DNA of 64,000 nt, taken from assembly GCA_036496285.1 (NCBI GenBank), contig DASXLI010000055.1, positions 1 through 64,000 of the forward strand. The letters are read 5' to 3'. The notes under the pieces are model-generated. The model was not told the DNA's origin. It saw only the letters and a list, made by a program, of their open reading frames with translations, and did no database searches. Of the stretch, positions 7,584-16,524 are shown one piece after another. The position numbers were made by a program, and so were the translations under genes. The stretch's first letter is position 1. The number at the start of each line of letters is the position of its first letter. This stretch comes from DP-19 sp036496285 (GTDB lineage Bacteria; Desulfobacterota; Binatia; UTPRO1).

Positions 7584-9007
7584 TTGCTGCCGCGCGGCAC
7601 CGCGATGCCGAGCGAGGTGATCTTCTTCCGCAGCGTGTTGCGGTTGATGCCGAGGAGATCGGCGGCGCGCAGCTGATTGCCGCCGGTCTGCTCGAGGATG
7701 AGCTCGATGAGCGGCCGCTCGACCGCCGCGACCACCGCCGCGTGCAGCTCCTTGGCCGGACGCTCCGGATCCTGCACCAGCGCCGCGACGGCGCTCCGCA
7801 GCGTGTCGGCGAGCGAGCCGCTGAGCGGCGGCGGCGGCGCGGCGTCGGAGAGCGAGAGGTCCTCCGGCGTCAACGTCCGGCCGGGCGCCATGACCGCGGC
7901 GCGCAGCAGGCAGTTCTCGAGCTCGCGCACGTTCCCCGGCCAGGGGTGGCGGATCAGATTCTCCTCTGCCTCGGGCGCGATCGCCGCGATGTCGGTGCCC
8001 ATCTCCGCGTTGATCTTGCTGAGGAAGTGGCGGATCAGCTCCGGGATGTCACCGCGCCGCTCGCGCAGCGGCGGCACCGTGATCGGGACGACCTTCAAGC
8101 GGAAGAAGAGGTCCTCGCGGAAGCGCCCCTCGCGCACCGCCCGCTCGAGGCTCTGATTCGTCGCGGCGATGATGCGGGCGTTCGCCTTCATCACCTGCGT
8201 GCTGCCGACCCGGCTGAACTCGCGCTCCTGCAGCACGCGCAGCAGCTTCACCTGCAGTTCGATCGGCATGTCGCCGACCTCGTCGAGGAAGAGCGTGCCG
8301 CCCGAGGCAGTCTCGAAGCGGCCGGCGCGGCGCTCGGTCGCGCCGGTGAACGCGCCGCGCTCGTGTCCGAAGAGCTCGCTCTCGAGGAGATCGCGCGGGA
8401 TGGCGGAGCAGTTGAGCGCGACGAACGGGCCGCTCCAGCGCGTCGAGTGGAAGTGGATCGCGCGCGCGATCAGCTCCTTGCCGGTGCCGCTCTCGCCCTC
8501 GATCAGCACCGTCGCGTCGCTCTTGGCGACCCGGCCGATCGTCTTGAAGATCTCCTGCATCGCGCTGCTGGTGCCGACCAGCGTGACGCCGGGCTCGTAG
8601 CGACCACCGACCTCGTGACGGATGCGCCCAACGGTGCGCGTCAGCTCGTGCATCTCGGCCGCGCGGGTGACGAGCGCGCGTACCTCGTCGAGGTCGAAGG
8701 GCTTGGTGAGATAGTTGAAGGCGCCGCGCTTCATCGCCTCGATCGCGTTCGCCATCGTGTTCTGGGCGGTGATCATGATGACGATGAGCCCCGGATCGGT
8801 GCCGCGCACGCGCTCCAGCACGTCGAGGCCGCTCATGTCGGGCATGCGGATGTCGAGGATGGCGACGTCGAAGTCGCCACCGGTAAGCGCGGCGAGTGCG
8901 TCGCCGCCGGTTGCCACGGTCTGCACCTCGTGGCCCGTCTGCGCCAGCGCGGTGCCGAGCACCATGCGGATGGATTCCTCGTCGTCGGCGATGAGAACGC
9001 GTGCCAT
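7580..9007 (-). CDS. Sigma-54 dependent NtrC-family response regulator
   Basis: The 475-aa product has the three NtrC domains. A receiver domain covers residues 1-120, with acidic pair D8/D9, phosphoacceptor D52 and K102. An AAA+ domain follows at about 143-375, with Walker A GESGTGKE at 171-178, the sigma-54 contact loop GAFTGA at 218-223 and Walker B GTLFLDEVG. A C-terminal Fis-type helix-turn-helix (NQLRAADLLGINRNTLRKKI) binds DNA. It activates RNA polymerase with sigma-54 after phosphorylation. The ATG at 9007 lies 2 bases after the stop of the histidine kinase gene, and its stop overlaps thiE. Nitrogen control is likely from similarity to NtrC, but the true signal is not shown by the sequence. 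Confidence 0.92.
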   Translation of the reverse strand: MARVLIADDEESIRMVLGTALAQTGHEVQTVATGGDALAALTGGDFDVAILDIRMPDMSGLDVLERVRGTDPGLIVIMITAQNTMANAIEAMKRGAFNYLTKPFDLDEVRALVTRAAEMHELTRTVGRIRHEVGGRYEPGVTLVGTSSAMQEIFKTIGRVAKSDATVLIEGESGTGKELIARAIHFHSTRWSGPFVALNCSAIPRDLLESELFGHERGAFTGATERRAGRFETASGGTLFLDEVGDMPIELQVKLLRVLQEREFSRVGSTQVMKANARIIAATNQSLERAVREGRFREDLFFRLKVVPITVPPLRERRGDIPELIRHFLSKINAEMGTDIAAIAPEAEENLIRHPWPGNVRELENCLLRAAVMAPGRTLTPEDLSLSDAAPPPPLSGSLADTLRSAVAALVQDPERPAKELHAAVVAAVERPLIELILEQTGGNQLRAADLLGINRNTLRKKITSLGIAVPRGSK

Positions 9008-9009
9008 GG

Positions 9010-10200
9010 TCAGTGCTGTCCGCCGGCGCCGGCCACCGGAAGGCGTACGCGGAAGCGCGTGCCGCGGCCGAGCTCGCTGTCGACCGTGATGGTGCCGCCG
9101 TGCTGGGCGACCAGGTGCTCGGTCACTGCGAGACCGAGCCCGGTGCCGTTGTTCTTGGTGGTGAAGAAGGGCGCGAAGATGCGCTCGCAGTCCTCCTGGG
9201 AGATGCCGGAGCCGGTGTCCTCGATGTCGACCGACAGGAACTGCCCGCGGTCACGGGCGGCGTGCCGGACGTGGAAATCGGTCTCAATGCGGGTGGTGAT
9301 CGTGAGCGTCCCCGAGCCGCCGAGCGCCTCGATCGCGTTCTTCACCAGGTTCAGGAAGACCTGATGCAGCTGCGCCTCGTCGGCCCAGATCTCCGGGAGG
9401 CTCGGGTCGAAGACGAGGCGGACAGTGAGCGCCGCATCGGTGGCGGCGCGCTGGAGGGCCATCACCTCGTTCAGCACGCGGTGGACGTTGACGGCGGCGA
9501 GGCGCAGGCGCGGCGGCCGGGTCAGCTCGAGCAGCTGCTCGAGCAGTCCCGACACGCGGTCGACCTCGCGCGTGATGAGCGCGGTGAAGCGCGCGCCGTT
9601 GGCATCGCTGCCGATCTCCTCGGCGAGGAGCTGCGCCGCGCCCTTGATGCCGCCGAGCGGGTTCTTGATCTCGTGCGCCAGGCCGGCGGCGACCGCGGCG
9701 AGATTGGCGGCGCGGTTGCCGCGCTCGCCCGGATCGGGCAGCGAGCGCTGCGCAGTCATGTCGCGGAAGAGGAGCAGGGTGCCGACGACCGTGCCGAGCG
9801 CGTCGAGGATCGGTGCGGCGATCAACTGTACGGCGGTGCGCCTGCCGAACGGCGAGACGAGCTCACCGGCGTCGCTCGTGCGGCGCGCCTCACCGAGCCG
9901 GAGTGCATTGGCCGTGTCGCTGATCCACGGATTGCCGAAGAACGCCCGCTCGGCGCTCCGGCCGGTCGACTGGGCCGCCGACACGCCGGTCAGGTCCTCG
10001 GCGCGCGGACTGACGAACGTGACACGCCCCTCGAGGTCGAGGAGCACGAGGCCGTCGCCGAGGCTCGCGAGCACGTCCTCGGAGTGGGTCGCGAGGAAGG
10101 CGTTGCCGGCCGACATCGCAGGCGGCGCGGTACCGCTCGCGGCGGCCGAGACGGCCTTGGATTTGGCGGCAGAAGCCATGCGCTCGACGCAGCGTATCAT
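9010..10200 (-). CDS. NtrB-like PAS sensor histidine kinase
   Basis: A 396-aa cytoplasmic two-component kinase. A PAS domain (about residues 40-145; DGLVLLDLEGRVTFVSP) is followed by a HisKA dimerisation helix with the phosphoacceptor H176 in GLAHEIKNPLGG. The ATPase domain carries the N box QVFLNLVKNAIEALGG, the G1 box DIEDTGSGI and the G2 box TKNNGTGLGLAV. No membrane segment is present, as in NtrB/GlnL. It lies 2 bases upstream of its partner regulator, so the two are cotranscribed. The start is uncertain between 10200 and the in-frame ATG at 10179. The upstream 61 bases are shared with the divergent ispF promoter. The signal is unknown; NtrB itself answers to PII proteins, and no glnB is seen here. 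Confidence 0.9.
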   Translation of the reverse strand: MIRCVERMASAAKSKAVSAAASGTAPPAMSAGNAFLATHSEDVLASLGDGLVLLDLEGRVTFVSPRAEDLTGVSAAQSTGRSAERAFFGNPWISDTANALRLGEARRTSDAGELVSPFGRRTAVQLIAAPILDALGTVVGTLLLFRDMTAQRSLPDPGERGNRAANLAAVAAGLAHEIKNPLGGIKGAAQLLAEEIGSDANGARFTALITREVDRVSGLLEQLLELTRPPRLRLAAVNVHRVLNEVMALQRAATDAALTVRLVFDPSLPEIWADEAQLHQVFLNLVKNAIEALGGSGTLTITTRIETDFHVRHAARDRGQFLSVDIEDTGSGISQEDCERIFAPFFTTKNNGTGLGLAVTEHLVAQHGGTITVDSELGRGTRFRVRLPVAGAGGQH

Positions 10201-10226
10201 GTACGGAAAGGGTCTGCACCGTTGCG

Positions 10227-10255
10227 TTGACAGGGCGGGGAGCGGTGCCTAACCT
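10227..10255 (+). promoter_or_regulatory. Candidate sigma-70 promoter of ispF, leaderless
   Basis: A perfect TTGACA at 10227-10232 is followed after 17 bases by TAACCT at 10250-10255. A start of transcription about 7 bases after the -10 box would fall at 10262, which is the GTG of ispF. No Shine-Dalgarno site precedes that GTG, so the mRNA may be leaderless. The -10 match is only partial. Confidence 0.4.
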
Positions 10256-10261
10256 CGCGAC

Positions 10262-10741
10262 GTGCCAGGGCGCATCGGACAGGGTTTCGACATCCACCCG
10301 CTCGTCCCGGGACGCCGGCTCATCCTCGGAGGGGTCGAGATTCCGCACGGACGCGGCCTCGACGGCCACTCCGACGCCGATGCCGCCCTGCATGCCCTGA
10401 CCGATGCCCTCCTCGGCGCGATCGGGGCAGGGGACATCGGCCGCCACTTCCCGGACGCCGATGCCCGGCACAAGGACCGGGTGAGCAGCGATTTCGTCCG
10501 CGAAGCGATGGCGAAGGTACGGGCGCTCGGCTGGCGCGTCGCCAACGCGGACGTGACCATCCTGGCTGAGGAGCCGCGCCTCGCCCCCTATCTCGACCGC
10601 ATGCGGAGCAACGTCGCCGAGCTCCTCGGGGTCGCGCCCGACGCCGCCAACGTGAAGGCGACGCGCGGCGAGAGGCTCGGGACGATCGGCCGCGCCGAGG
10701 GCATTGCGGCCCAGGCCGTCGTCCTCCTGGAGAAGAGCTGA
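10262..10741 (+). CDS. ispF: 2-C-methyl-D-erythritol 2,4-cyclodiphosphate synthase
   Basis: A 159-aa trimeric enzyme of the MEP pathway that cyclises CDP-methylerythritol phosphate, releasing CMP. Metal ligands D10 and H12 lie in GFDIHPL and H44 lies in DGHSDADAALHALTDALLG. The fold-typical GDIGRHFPD segment and the C-terminal KATRGERLGTIGRAEGIAAQAV block are present; most homologues have KATTTE-x-LGF-x-GR-x-EGI, so the TTTE is altered here to RGER. The GTG start at 10262 fits the normal N-terminus. Its stop codon overlaps the ATG of the GFA gene. It supplies isoprenoid precursors, which would also feed the UbiA-type enzyme at 31376. ispD is not in the window. Confidence 0.93.
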   Translation: MPGRIGQGFDIHPLVPGRRLILGGVEIPHGRGLDGHSDADAALHALTDALLGAIGAGDIGRHFPDADARHKDRVSSDFVREAMAKVRALGWRVANADVTILAEEPRLAPYLDRMRSNVAELLGVAPDAANVKATRGERLGTIGRAEGIAAQAVVLLEKS

Positions 10742-11118
10742 TGCAGACCTACGAGGGCGGCTGCCACTGCGGCCGCGTGCGTTTTCGTGTGACGGCGTCG
10801 CTCGATCGGGTGTCCGAGTGCAACTGCTCGATGTGCACCAAGAAGGGCTTCCTGCACCTGATCGTCGCCCCAGAGCAGTTCGAGCTCGTCTCGGGTGCGG
10901 ACGTGCTCGCGACCTACGAGTTCAACACCAAGGTCGCGAAGCACCGCTTCTGCCGCATCTGCGGCATGCATCCGTTCTACACGCCGCGCTCCGACCCGGA
11001 CAAGATCGACGTCAACGTGCGCTGCCTCGACGACGTCGATCCGTCGTCGCTCGCGGTTTCACGCTTCGACGGACGGCACTGGGAGCAGTCGATGCAGGGC
11101 CGGGTGCCCTGGCGCTGA
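10741..11118 (+). CDS. GFA / CENP-V family zinc-binding protein
   Basis: The 125-aa product has the Mss4-like GFA fold. Zinc ligands are visible as C8 and C10 (GGCHCGRVRF), C27, C29 and C32 (ECNCSMC) and C71 and C74 (FCRICG). The family was named after glutathione-dependent formaldehyde-activating enzyme, but most members are of unknown function. The ATG overlaps the ispF stop (TGATG), so translation is probably coupled. It is convergent with the FmdB-type gene, 8 bases away. Assignment to the family is firm; the reaction is not known. Confidence 0.85.
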   Translation: MQTYEGGCHCGRVRFRVTASLDRVSECNCSMCTKKGFLHLIVAPEQFELVSGADVLATYEFNTKVAKHRFCRICGMHPFYTPRSDPDKIDVNVRCLDDVDPSSLAVSRFDGRHWEQSMQGRVPWR

Positions 11119-11126
11119 GCGACCGT

Positions 11127-11528
11127 TCAGTCGTCGTCCGCGCCGCCGCCGCCATCCGCGTCGCCGCTGTCCGCGTCGTCGCCGCCGCAGCCATCCGAGC
11201 CGGAGAGGTCCTCGCCCGACTCGACGCCCTCGACCATCTGCTCGAGCTCGTCGCCGCCGAGCTCGTCGCCGAGCTCGCTGCCCATGCGGCGCATCCAGCG
11301 GCCGACGCTCTTCGGGTCGGCATCGTCGAGGCCGCCGAGCGACGACGGGTCGCTGAGGGCGTCGAGGCGGGCCTCCTCGGAGCGCGGCATCGCGAAGCGC
11401 GACATCAGCCGCTCGAGCGCGGTGCTGCCGCACTTGTCGCACGTCGGCTGCACCTCTTCACCCACCCGTAGCGTGAGGACGGTCACCCGCTTGCGGCACG
11501 CCGTGCACCGGTACTCGTAGAGCGGCAC
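11127..11528 (-). CDS. FmdB-family zinc ribbon regulatory protein
   Basis: A 133-aa protein from a GTG at 11528, chosen because PLYEYRCTACRKR at the N-terminus is the FmdB signature; the frame is open to 11711 but that extension is shadow coding. The zinc ribbon has C8 and C11, then C30 and C33 (TCDKCGS). The rest is a variable tail that ends in a very acidic, Gly/Asp/Ser-rich stretch (DGCGGDDADSGDADGGG). FmdB-like proteins are small and often sit near transporters or amidase genes; their role is not established. The acidic tail is longer than in typical members of 70-110 aa. Confidence 0.78.
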   Translation of the reverse strand: MPLYEYRCTACRKRVTVLTLRVGEEVQPTCDKCGSTALERLMSRFAMPRSEEARLDALSDPSSLGGLDDADPKSVGRWMRRMGSELGDELGGDELEQMVEGVESGEDLSGSDGCGGDDADSGDADGGGGADDD

Positions 11529-11598
11529 GGCACGATCATAGCCGAGCACGCTCGGACCGCCAACGAGGACTTGAACTCCCGGGGCGGACGCACGTAGC

Positions 11599-12237
11599 AT
11601 GCGGCCCCTGCATGCGGGACGGGCGGTGACGCGAGACGAGGCGGGCGCGCTGCGCGCGCTCGAGATCGGCCTTTCCCGACGCGAGCTCCTGCGGACGGGC
11701 TTCGGCGGCATGCTGCTCCTCGCGTTCGGCGCCGTATTGCCGTCCGGCTGCCAGACCTACTCGCCGATCGCCCGGCCGCTCAAGTTCCTCTCGCGCAAGG
11801 AGTTTGCCGTCGTGACCCGGGCCGCCGTCCGCATCCTCGGCCTCCCCGACGACCGCGGCGACGAGATCGGCGGCTTCATCGACAATCTCCTCGCCGACCT
11901 GCCGCCCAGGACGCAGCGCCAGGCACGGCTCATGCTCCGTGTCGTCGAGCACGGCACCCACCTCTTCGACCTGAAGCCGAAGCGCTTCACCCGGCTCTCA
12001 CCGGCGGAGCAGGACACGTATCTCCAGGGCTGGATGGAGAGCAGCCTGGGCGCGCGCCGTATCGTGTTCCGCGCCCTCAAGACGCTCGCGGCGCTCGGCT
12101 ACTACGCGCAGCCGTCGTCGTGGGAGGCGGTCGGCTACGACGGCCCGTGGCTCGGGCGTGTCGACGTCGCGTCGGACTTCACGCACGAGGAGCCGGTGTC
12201 GCTCGCGACGGTGCGCGCGCGGCTCGCGCCGCGATGA
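11599..12237 (+). CDS. Tat-exported gluconate 2-dehydrogenase subunit 3-like lipoprotein
   Basis: The 212-aa product has a twin-arginine signal (SRRELLRTGFGG, about residues 26-37) followed by a hydrophobic run and a lipobox-like LPSGC near residue 52, so it is likely a Tat-exported lipoprotein. The remaining part resembles the small subunit of membrane-bound sugar/alcohol dehydrogenases (gluconate 2-dehydrogenase subunit 3 family): FLSRKEFAVVTRAAVRI, GGFIDNLLADLP, and a C-terminal GYDGPWLG. Its last codon overlaps the start of the GMC oxidoreductase (ATGA). In known systems this subunit carries the flavoprotein partner across the membrane. No cytochrome c subunit gene follows. Confidence 0.75.
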   Translation: MRPLHAGRAVTRDEAGALRALEIGLSRRELLRTGFGGMLLLAFGAVLPSGCQTYSPIARPLKFLSRKEFAVVTRAAVRILGLPDDRGDEIGGFIDNLLADLPPRTQRQARLMLRVVEHGTHLFDLKPKRFTRLSPAEQDTYLQGWMESSLGARRIVFRALKTLAALGYYAQPSSWEAVGYDGPWLGRVDVASDFTHEEPVSLATVRARLAPR

Positions 12238-13769
12238 TCCTCGACACCGGCACGGTCGACGGCGACGTCGCGCTCGAGAGCGACGTCTGCGTCGTCGGCT
12301 CGGGGGCGGGCGGCGCCGTCGTGGCGCGCGAGCTCGCGGAGGCGGGACGCTCGGTCGTGATGGTCGAGGACGGCCCGTACGTCACCAGCCGCGACTTCGT
12401 GCAGCGCGAGGAGGTGATGTACCCGCGGATCTACCGGGAGGGCGGCACCATCGCGACGGCGGAGTACGCCGTGCTGGTCACGCAGGGACGGCTCGTCGGC
12501 GGCTCAACGGTGCCGAGCTTCTGCCTGTGCATCCGCCCGCCACGCGCGATCCTCGCCTACTGGGCGCGCGCGTTCGACCTCCCGGGGCTCGCGTTCGAGG
12601 CGCTGGCGCCGCATCTGCGCCGGGTAGAGAAGCAGATCGGCGCCCGCCGCATCACCCCCGAGCAGGTAAACCCGAACGGTGGCAAGCTGATCCTCGGCTC
12701 CGAGGAGCTCGGCTACCGCGGCTACCTGCCGTTCCACAACCGCCGTGGCTGTGTCGATTCCGGCTACTGCGCGCTCGGCTGCACCTACGACCGCAAGGGC
12801 GACATGCTGACGACCTTCGTGCCGGCGGCGTCGAAGGCGGGCGCGGTGATCGTCCCCGACTGCGAGATCCGCACGATCGCGACACGCGACGGGCACGCCG
12901 TCGGGGTCGACGGCCTCTTCAACCGCACGCGGACGGGCCAGCGCTACTCGTTCAAGGTCCGCTCCAAGGTCGTCGTGCTCGCCGCAGGCGCCATCAACTC
13001 ACCGCGCATCTGGCGCGCGAGCCAGCTGCCGGATCCGGGCGACGAGGTCGGGCGCAACCTGCACCTGCAACCGCACGTCGTGGTGAGCGCGCTCTATCCG
13101 GAGACGATCACCGGCTGGCGCGGCATTCCGCAGGGCTACGTCGTCGACGAGTTCCTGCGGCTCGACGAGCACAGCGCGGGACGCGGGTATCTCTTGATCC
13201 CGACGTCGGGGTTCCCGGTGACGGCGGCGAGCGTGCTGCCCGGCTACGGTGCGCAGCACCGCGAGCTCATGACGCTCTACCCGCGGCTCGGGGCGATCGG
13301 CATCTTCCTCCACGATCACACCCGCGGCCGGCTCGAGTTCTCCGACGACGCGCCCCCGACGGTGAGCTACCGCCTCGGCACGATGGACTCCGAGCAGCTG
13401 GTCGACGCCCTGGTGCGGGCCAGTGACATCAGCTTCGCCGCCGGCGCGGAGAAGGTCTTTCTGCCCTACAACGACGTCGTGACCATCGGCCATCGCGGCG
13501 CGTACCAGGCGATCCACGAGCGCGGCGTCCGGCCGAACGATCCGCTGTTCCTCTCGTTCCAGCCGCAGGGCACGCTGCGGATGGGCGGCGATCCGCGGCA
13601 CGCGGTCGTCGACGGGGTGGGGGAGGCGTACACGGTCCGCAACCTCTTCGTCGCCGACGCCAGCGTCTTCCCGACCAGCGTCGCCGTTCCGGCGCAGCTC
13701 GCGGTGATGGCGCTCGCGTCGCGTACGGCCCAGCACATCGTGGCCAGCGCGGCGCAATACTTCGCCTGA
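12234..13769 (+). CDS. GMC family FAD-dependent alcohol dehydrogenase/oxidoreductase
   Basis: A 511-aa flavoprotein. The ADP-binding motif VVGSGAGGAVVARELAEAG is near residue 20. The GGSTVPSFCLCIRPP segment is the position of GMC signature 1, LAAGAINSPRI is signature 2, and the C-terminal GMC block has MGGDP and DASVFPTSVAVPAQLAVMALA. Such enzymes oxidise alcohol groups of sugars, sterols or long-chain alcohols. It has no signal peptide of its own; it starts by ATGA overlap with the Tat-signal subunit upstream, so export by hitchhiking is likely. Four Cys around HNRRGCVDSGYCALGCTY may bind a cofactor or form disulfides. The substrate is unknown. Confidence 0.85.
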   Translation: MILDTGTVDGDVALESDVCVVGSGAGGAVVARELAEAGRSVVMVEDGPYVTSRDFVQREEVMYPRIYREGGTIATAEYAVLVTQGRLVGGSTVPSFCLCIRPPRAILAYWARAFDLPGLAFEALAPHLRRVEKQIGARRITPEQVNPNGGKLILGSEELGYRGYLPFHNRRGCVDSGYCALGCTYDRKGDMLTTFVPAASKAGAVIVPDCEIRTIATRDGHAVGVDGLFNRTRTGQRYSFKVRSKVVVLAAGAINSPRIWRASQLPDPGDEVGRNLHLQPHVVVSALYPETITGWRGIPQGYVVDEFLRLDEHSAGRGYLLIPTSGFPVTAASVLPGYGAQHRELMTLYPRLGAIGIFLHDHTRGRLEFSDDAPPTVSYRLGTMDSEQLVDALVRASDISFAAGAEKVFLPYNDVVTIGHRGAYQAIHERGVRPNDPLFLSFQPQGTLRMGGDPRHAVVDGVGEAYTVRNLFVADASVFPTSVAVPAQLAVMALASRTAQHIVASAAQYFA

Positions 13770-13770
13770 G

Positions 13771-13806
13771 GCGGTCGCTCCGAAGCGGCCGGGTTGCCGC
13801 GACCGC
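13771..13806. terminator. Possible bidirectional hairpin between convergent genes
   Basis: GCGGTCGC at 13771-13778 is the exact inverse of GCGACCGC at 13799-13806, with a 20-base loop. It lies in the 48-base gap between the converging GMC and spoVR genes, where a two-way terminator is expected. There is no T-tract, so support is modest. Confidence 0.3.
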
Positions 13807-13817
13807 TACTTCAGCGT

Positions 13818-15248
13818 CTATTTCAGCGTTTTGGCCGAGAAGCCGCGGTCGTTGAACGTCAGCAGGGTACGCTTGCCGCTCACGACCGACTCGAGGACGA
13901 CCTCGCGTCCCCACAGGCGATAGACGTAGCCGAGCGTCTTCTCGGCGTTCTCGAGGTGCAGATCGCGGTCGTCGTGCTGGTGCACCAGATAGAGCGTGCG
14001 CTTGTGGCCGAAATCGGCGTCCTCGATGCGGATCACGGGGATCGTCGCCATGCCGACGCTGCGCAGGAGCTGCTCCTTCACGTCGCGCCAGCCCTCCTTG
14101 TCGGCGACCTTGCTGATCACGAGGTCGTCGCCCTTCGGCTCGTACTCGAAGAGGTCGAGCTCCCGCATGAGCTCCTCGGTCAGGTAGCGACGCAGGAACG
14201 ACACGTCACGGTCGGTCGCGCGGGCCTCGAGCAGCTTCTGCATGCCGGTCATCGTCGGCGCGCCGCTCTCCTCGATCTCGTCCTTCGTGGGCTCGTCGAA
14301 GCGGCGCTTCAGGTCGGTCCAGACCTTCAGGCCGACGTGGTACGGGTTCAGTCCGCCGGGCTGCGGGCGCACCACCTGGTTGTGGCGGACGAGGAACTCG
14401 AGGTGCAGATCCTGCGGCAGGTCGATCGCGTTCATGATCTCGCGGTGGACCCAGGAGGCCCAGCCCTCGTTCATGATCTTGGTCTCGATCTGCGGAATGA
14501 AGTAGCGCGCCTCCTCGTCGACGATCGTCAGGAGGTCGCGCTCCCAGTTCGCCAGATACGGGTTGTTGTCCCGGATGAAGAGGAGCAGGTCCTCCTCGGG
14601 CGAGAGCGGGATCTTCTGCAGATCGGGCTGTACGTACTCCGTCCGCCGATGCAGCCGCTGATAGGGATCGGGCGCCGGCTCGGCGGCCTGGAGGATGCGC
14701 TCGCGCTCCTCGTCGGGGGTGAGCTTGCGGATCGCGAGATTGCGGCGGCGCTGCAGCGAGAGCGCGTGCGCGGCATCGAGGATGGACTCGACGCGGTCGA
14801 CGCCGATCGAGGGATCCTCGGTGTAGCGGCGCACGCGCTCCGCGTGCGCCTTGAAGGTGCCGAGGGTGAACTCCGCACGGGTGGTCTTGAAGGTGAAGTT
14901 GTTCTTGAAGAAGTCGTTGTGGCCGTAGACGTGGGCGATCGTCAGAATCTGCAGGCAGAGCGAGTTGTCCCGCATGAGGTAGGCGAGGGCAGGGCTCGAG
15001 TTGATCACCATCTCGTACGGCAGGCCGCTCACGCCGTACTCGTAGAGGGTCTTCAGCTTCTCGAACGACTTGCCGTACGACCAGTGCGGGTAGTGCGACG
15101 GGATGCCCGAGTACGCCATGTACGTGAGCATGTCCGTATGGTTGCAGAGCTCGAACTCCTGCGGGTAGCAGTCGAGCCCGAGCCGATCCACCTGCTCGCG
15201 GATCTTGGCGTCCCAGTACTCGAGATCGCTGACGTCCCACGCGGCCAT
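13818..15248 (-). CDS. spoVR: SpoVR/YcgB family protein
   Basis: The 476-aa product matches the SpoVR family over its whole length: YPQEFELCNHTDMLTYMAYSG-like N-terminus, YEMVINSSPALAYLM, IAHVYGHNDFFKNN, the central NEGWASWVHREIMN block, HNQVVRPQPGGLNPYHVG and the C-terminal GYVYRLWGREVVLE. The conserved His and Glu residues (HVYGH, NEGWASWVH) suggest a metal site. The name comes from a Bacillus cortex gene, but in diderms the family goes with PrkA and YeaH and is tied to stress or stationary phase. It begins 4 bases after yeaH and is the last gene of the prkA operon. The biochemical role is unknown. Confidence 0.93.
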   Translation of the reverse strand: MAAWDVSDLEYWDAKIREQVDRLGLDCYPQEFELCNHTDMLTYMAYSGIPSHYPHWSYGKSFEKLKTLYEYGVSGLPYEMVINSSPALAYLMRDNSLCLQILTIAHVYGHNDFFKNNFTFKTTRAEFTLGTFKAHAERVRRYTEDPSIGVDRVESILDAAHALSLQRRRNLAIRKLTPDEERERILQAAEPAPDPYQRLHRRTEYVQPDLQKIPLSPEEDLLLFIRDNNPYLANWERDLLTIVDEEARYFIPQIETKIMNEGWASWVHREIMNAIDLPQDLHLEFLVRHNQVVRPQPGGLNPYHVGLKVWTDLKRRFDEPTKDEIEESGAPTMTGMQKLLEARATDRDVSFLRRYLTEELMRELDLFEYEPKGDDLVISKVADKEGWRDVKEQLLRSVGMATIPVIRIEDADFGHKRTLYLVHQHDDRDLHLENAEKTLGYVYRLWGREVVLESVVSGKRTLLTFNDRGFSAKTLK

Positions 15249-15252
15249 CGGC

Positions 15253-16491
<1,239 letters not shown>

Positions 16492-16524
16492 GGCCCGCCC
16501 CCCGGTCAGCTCATACTGCCGGCG

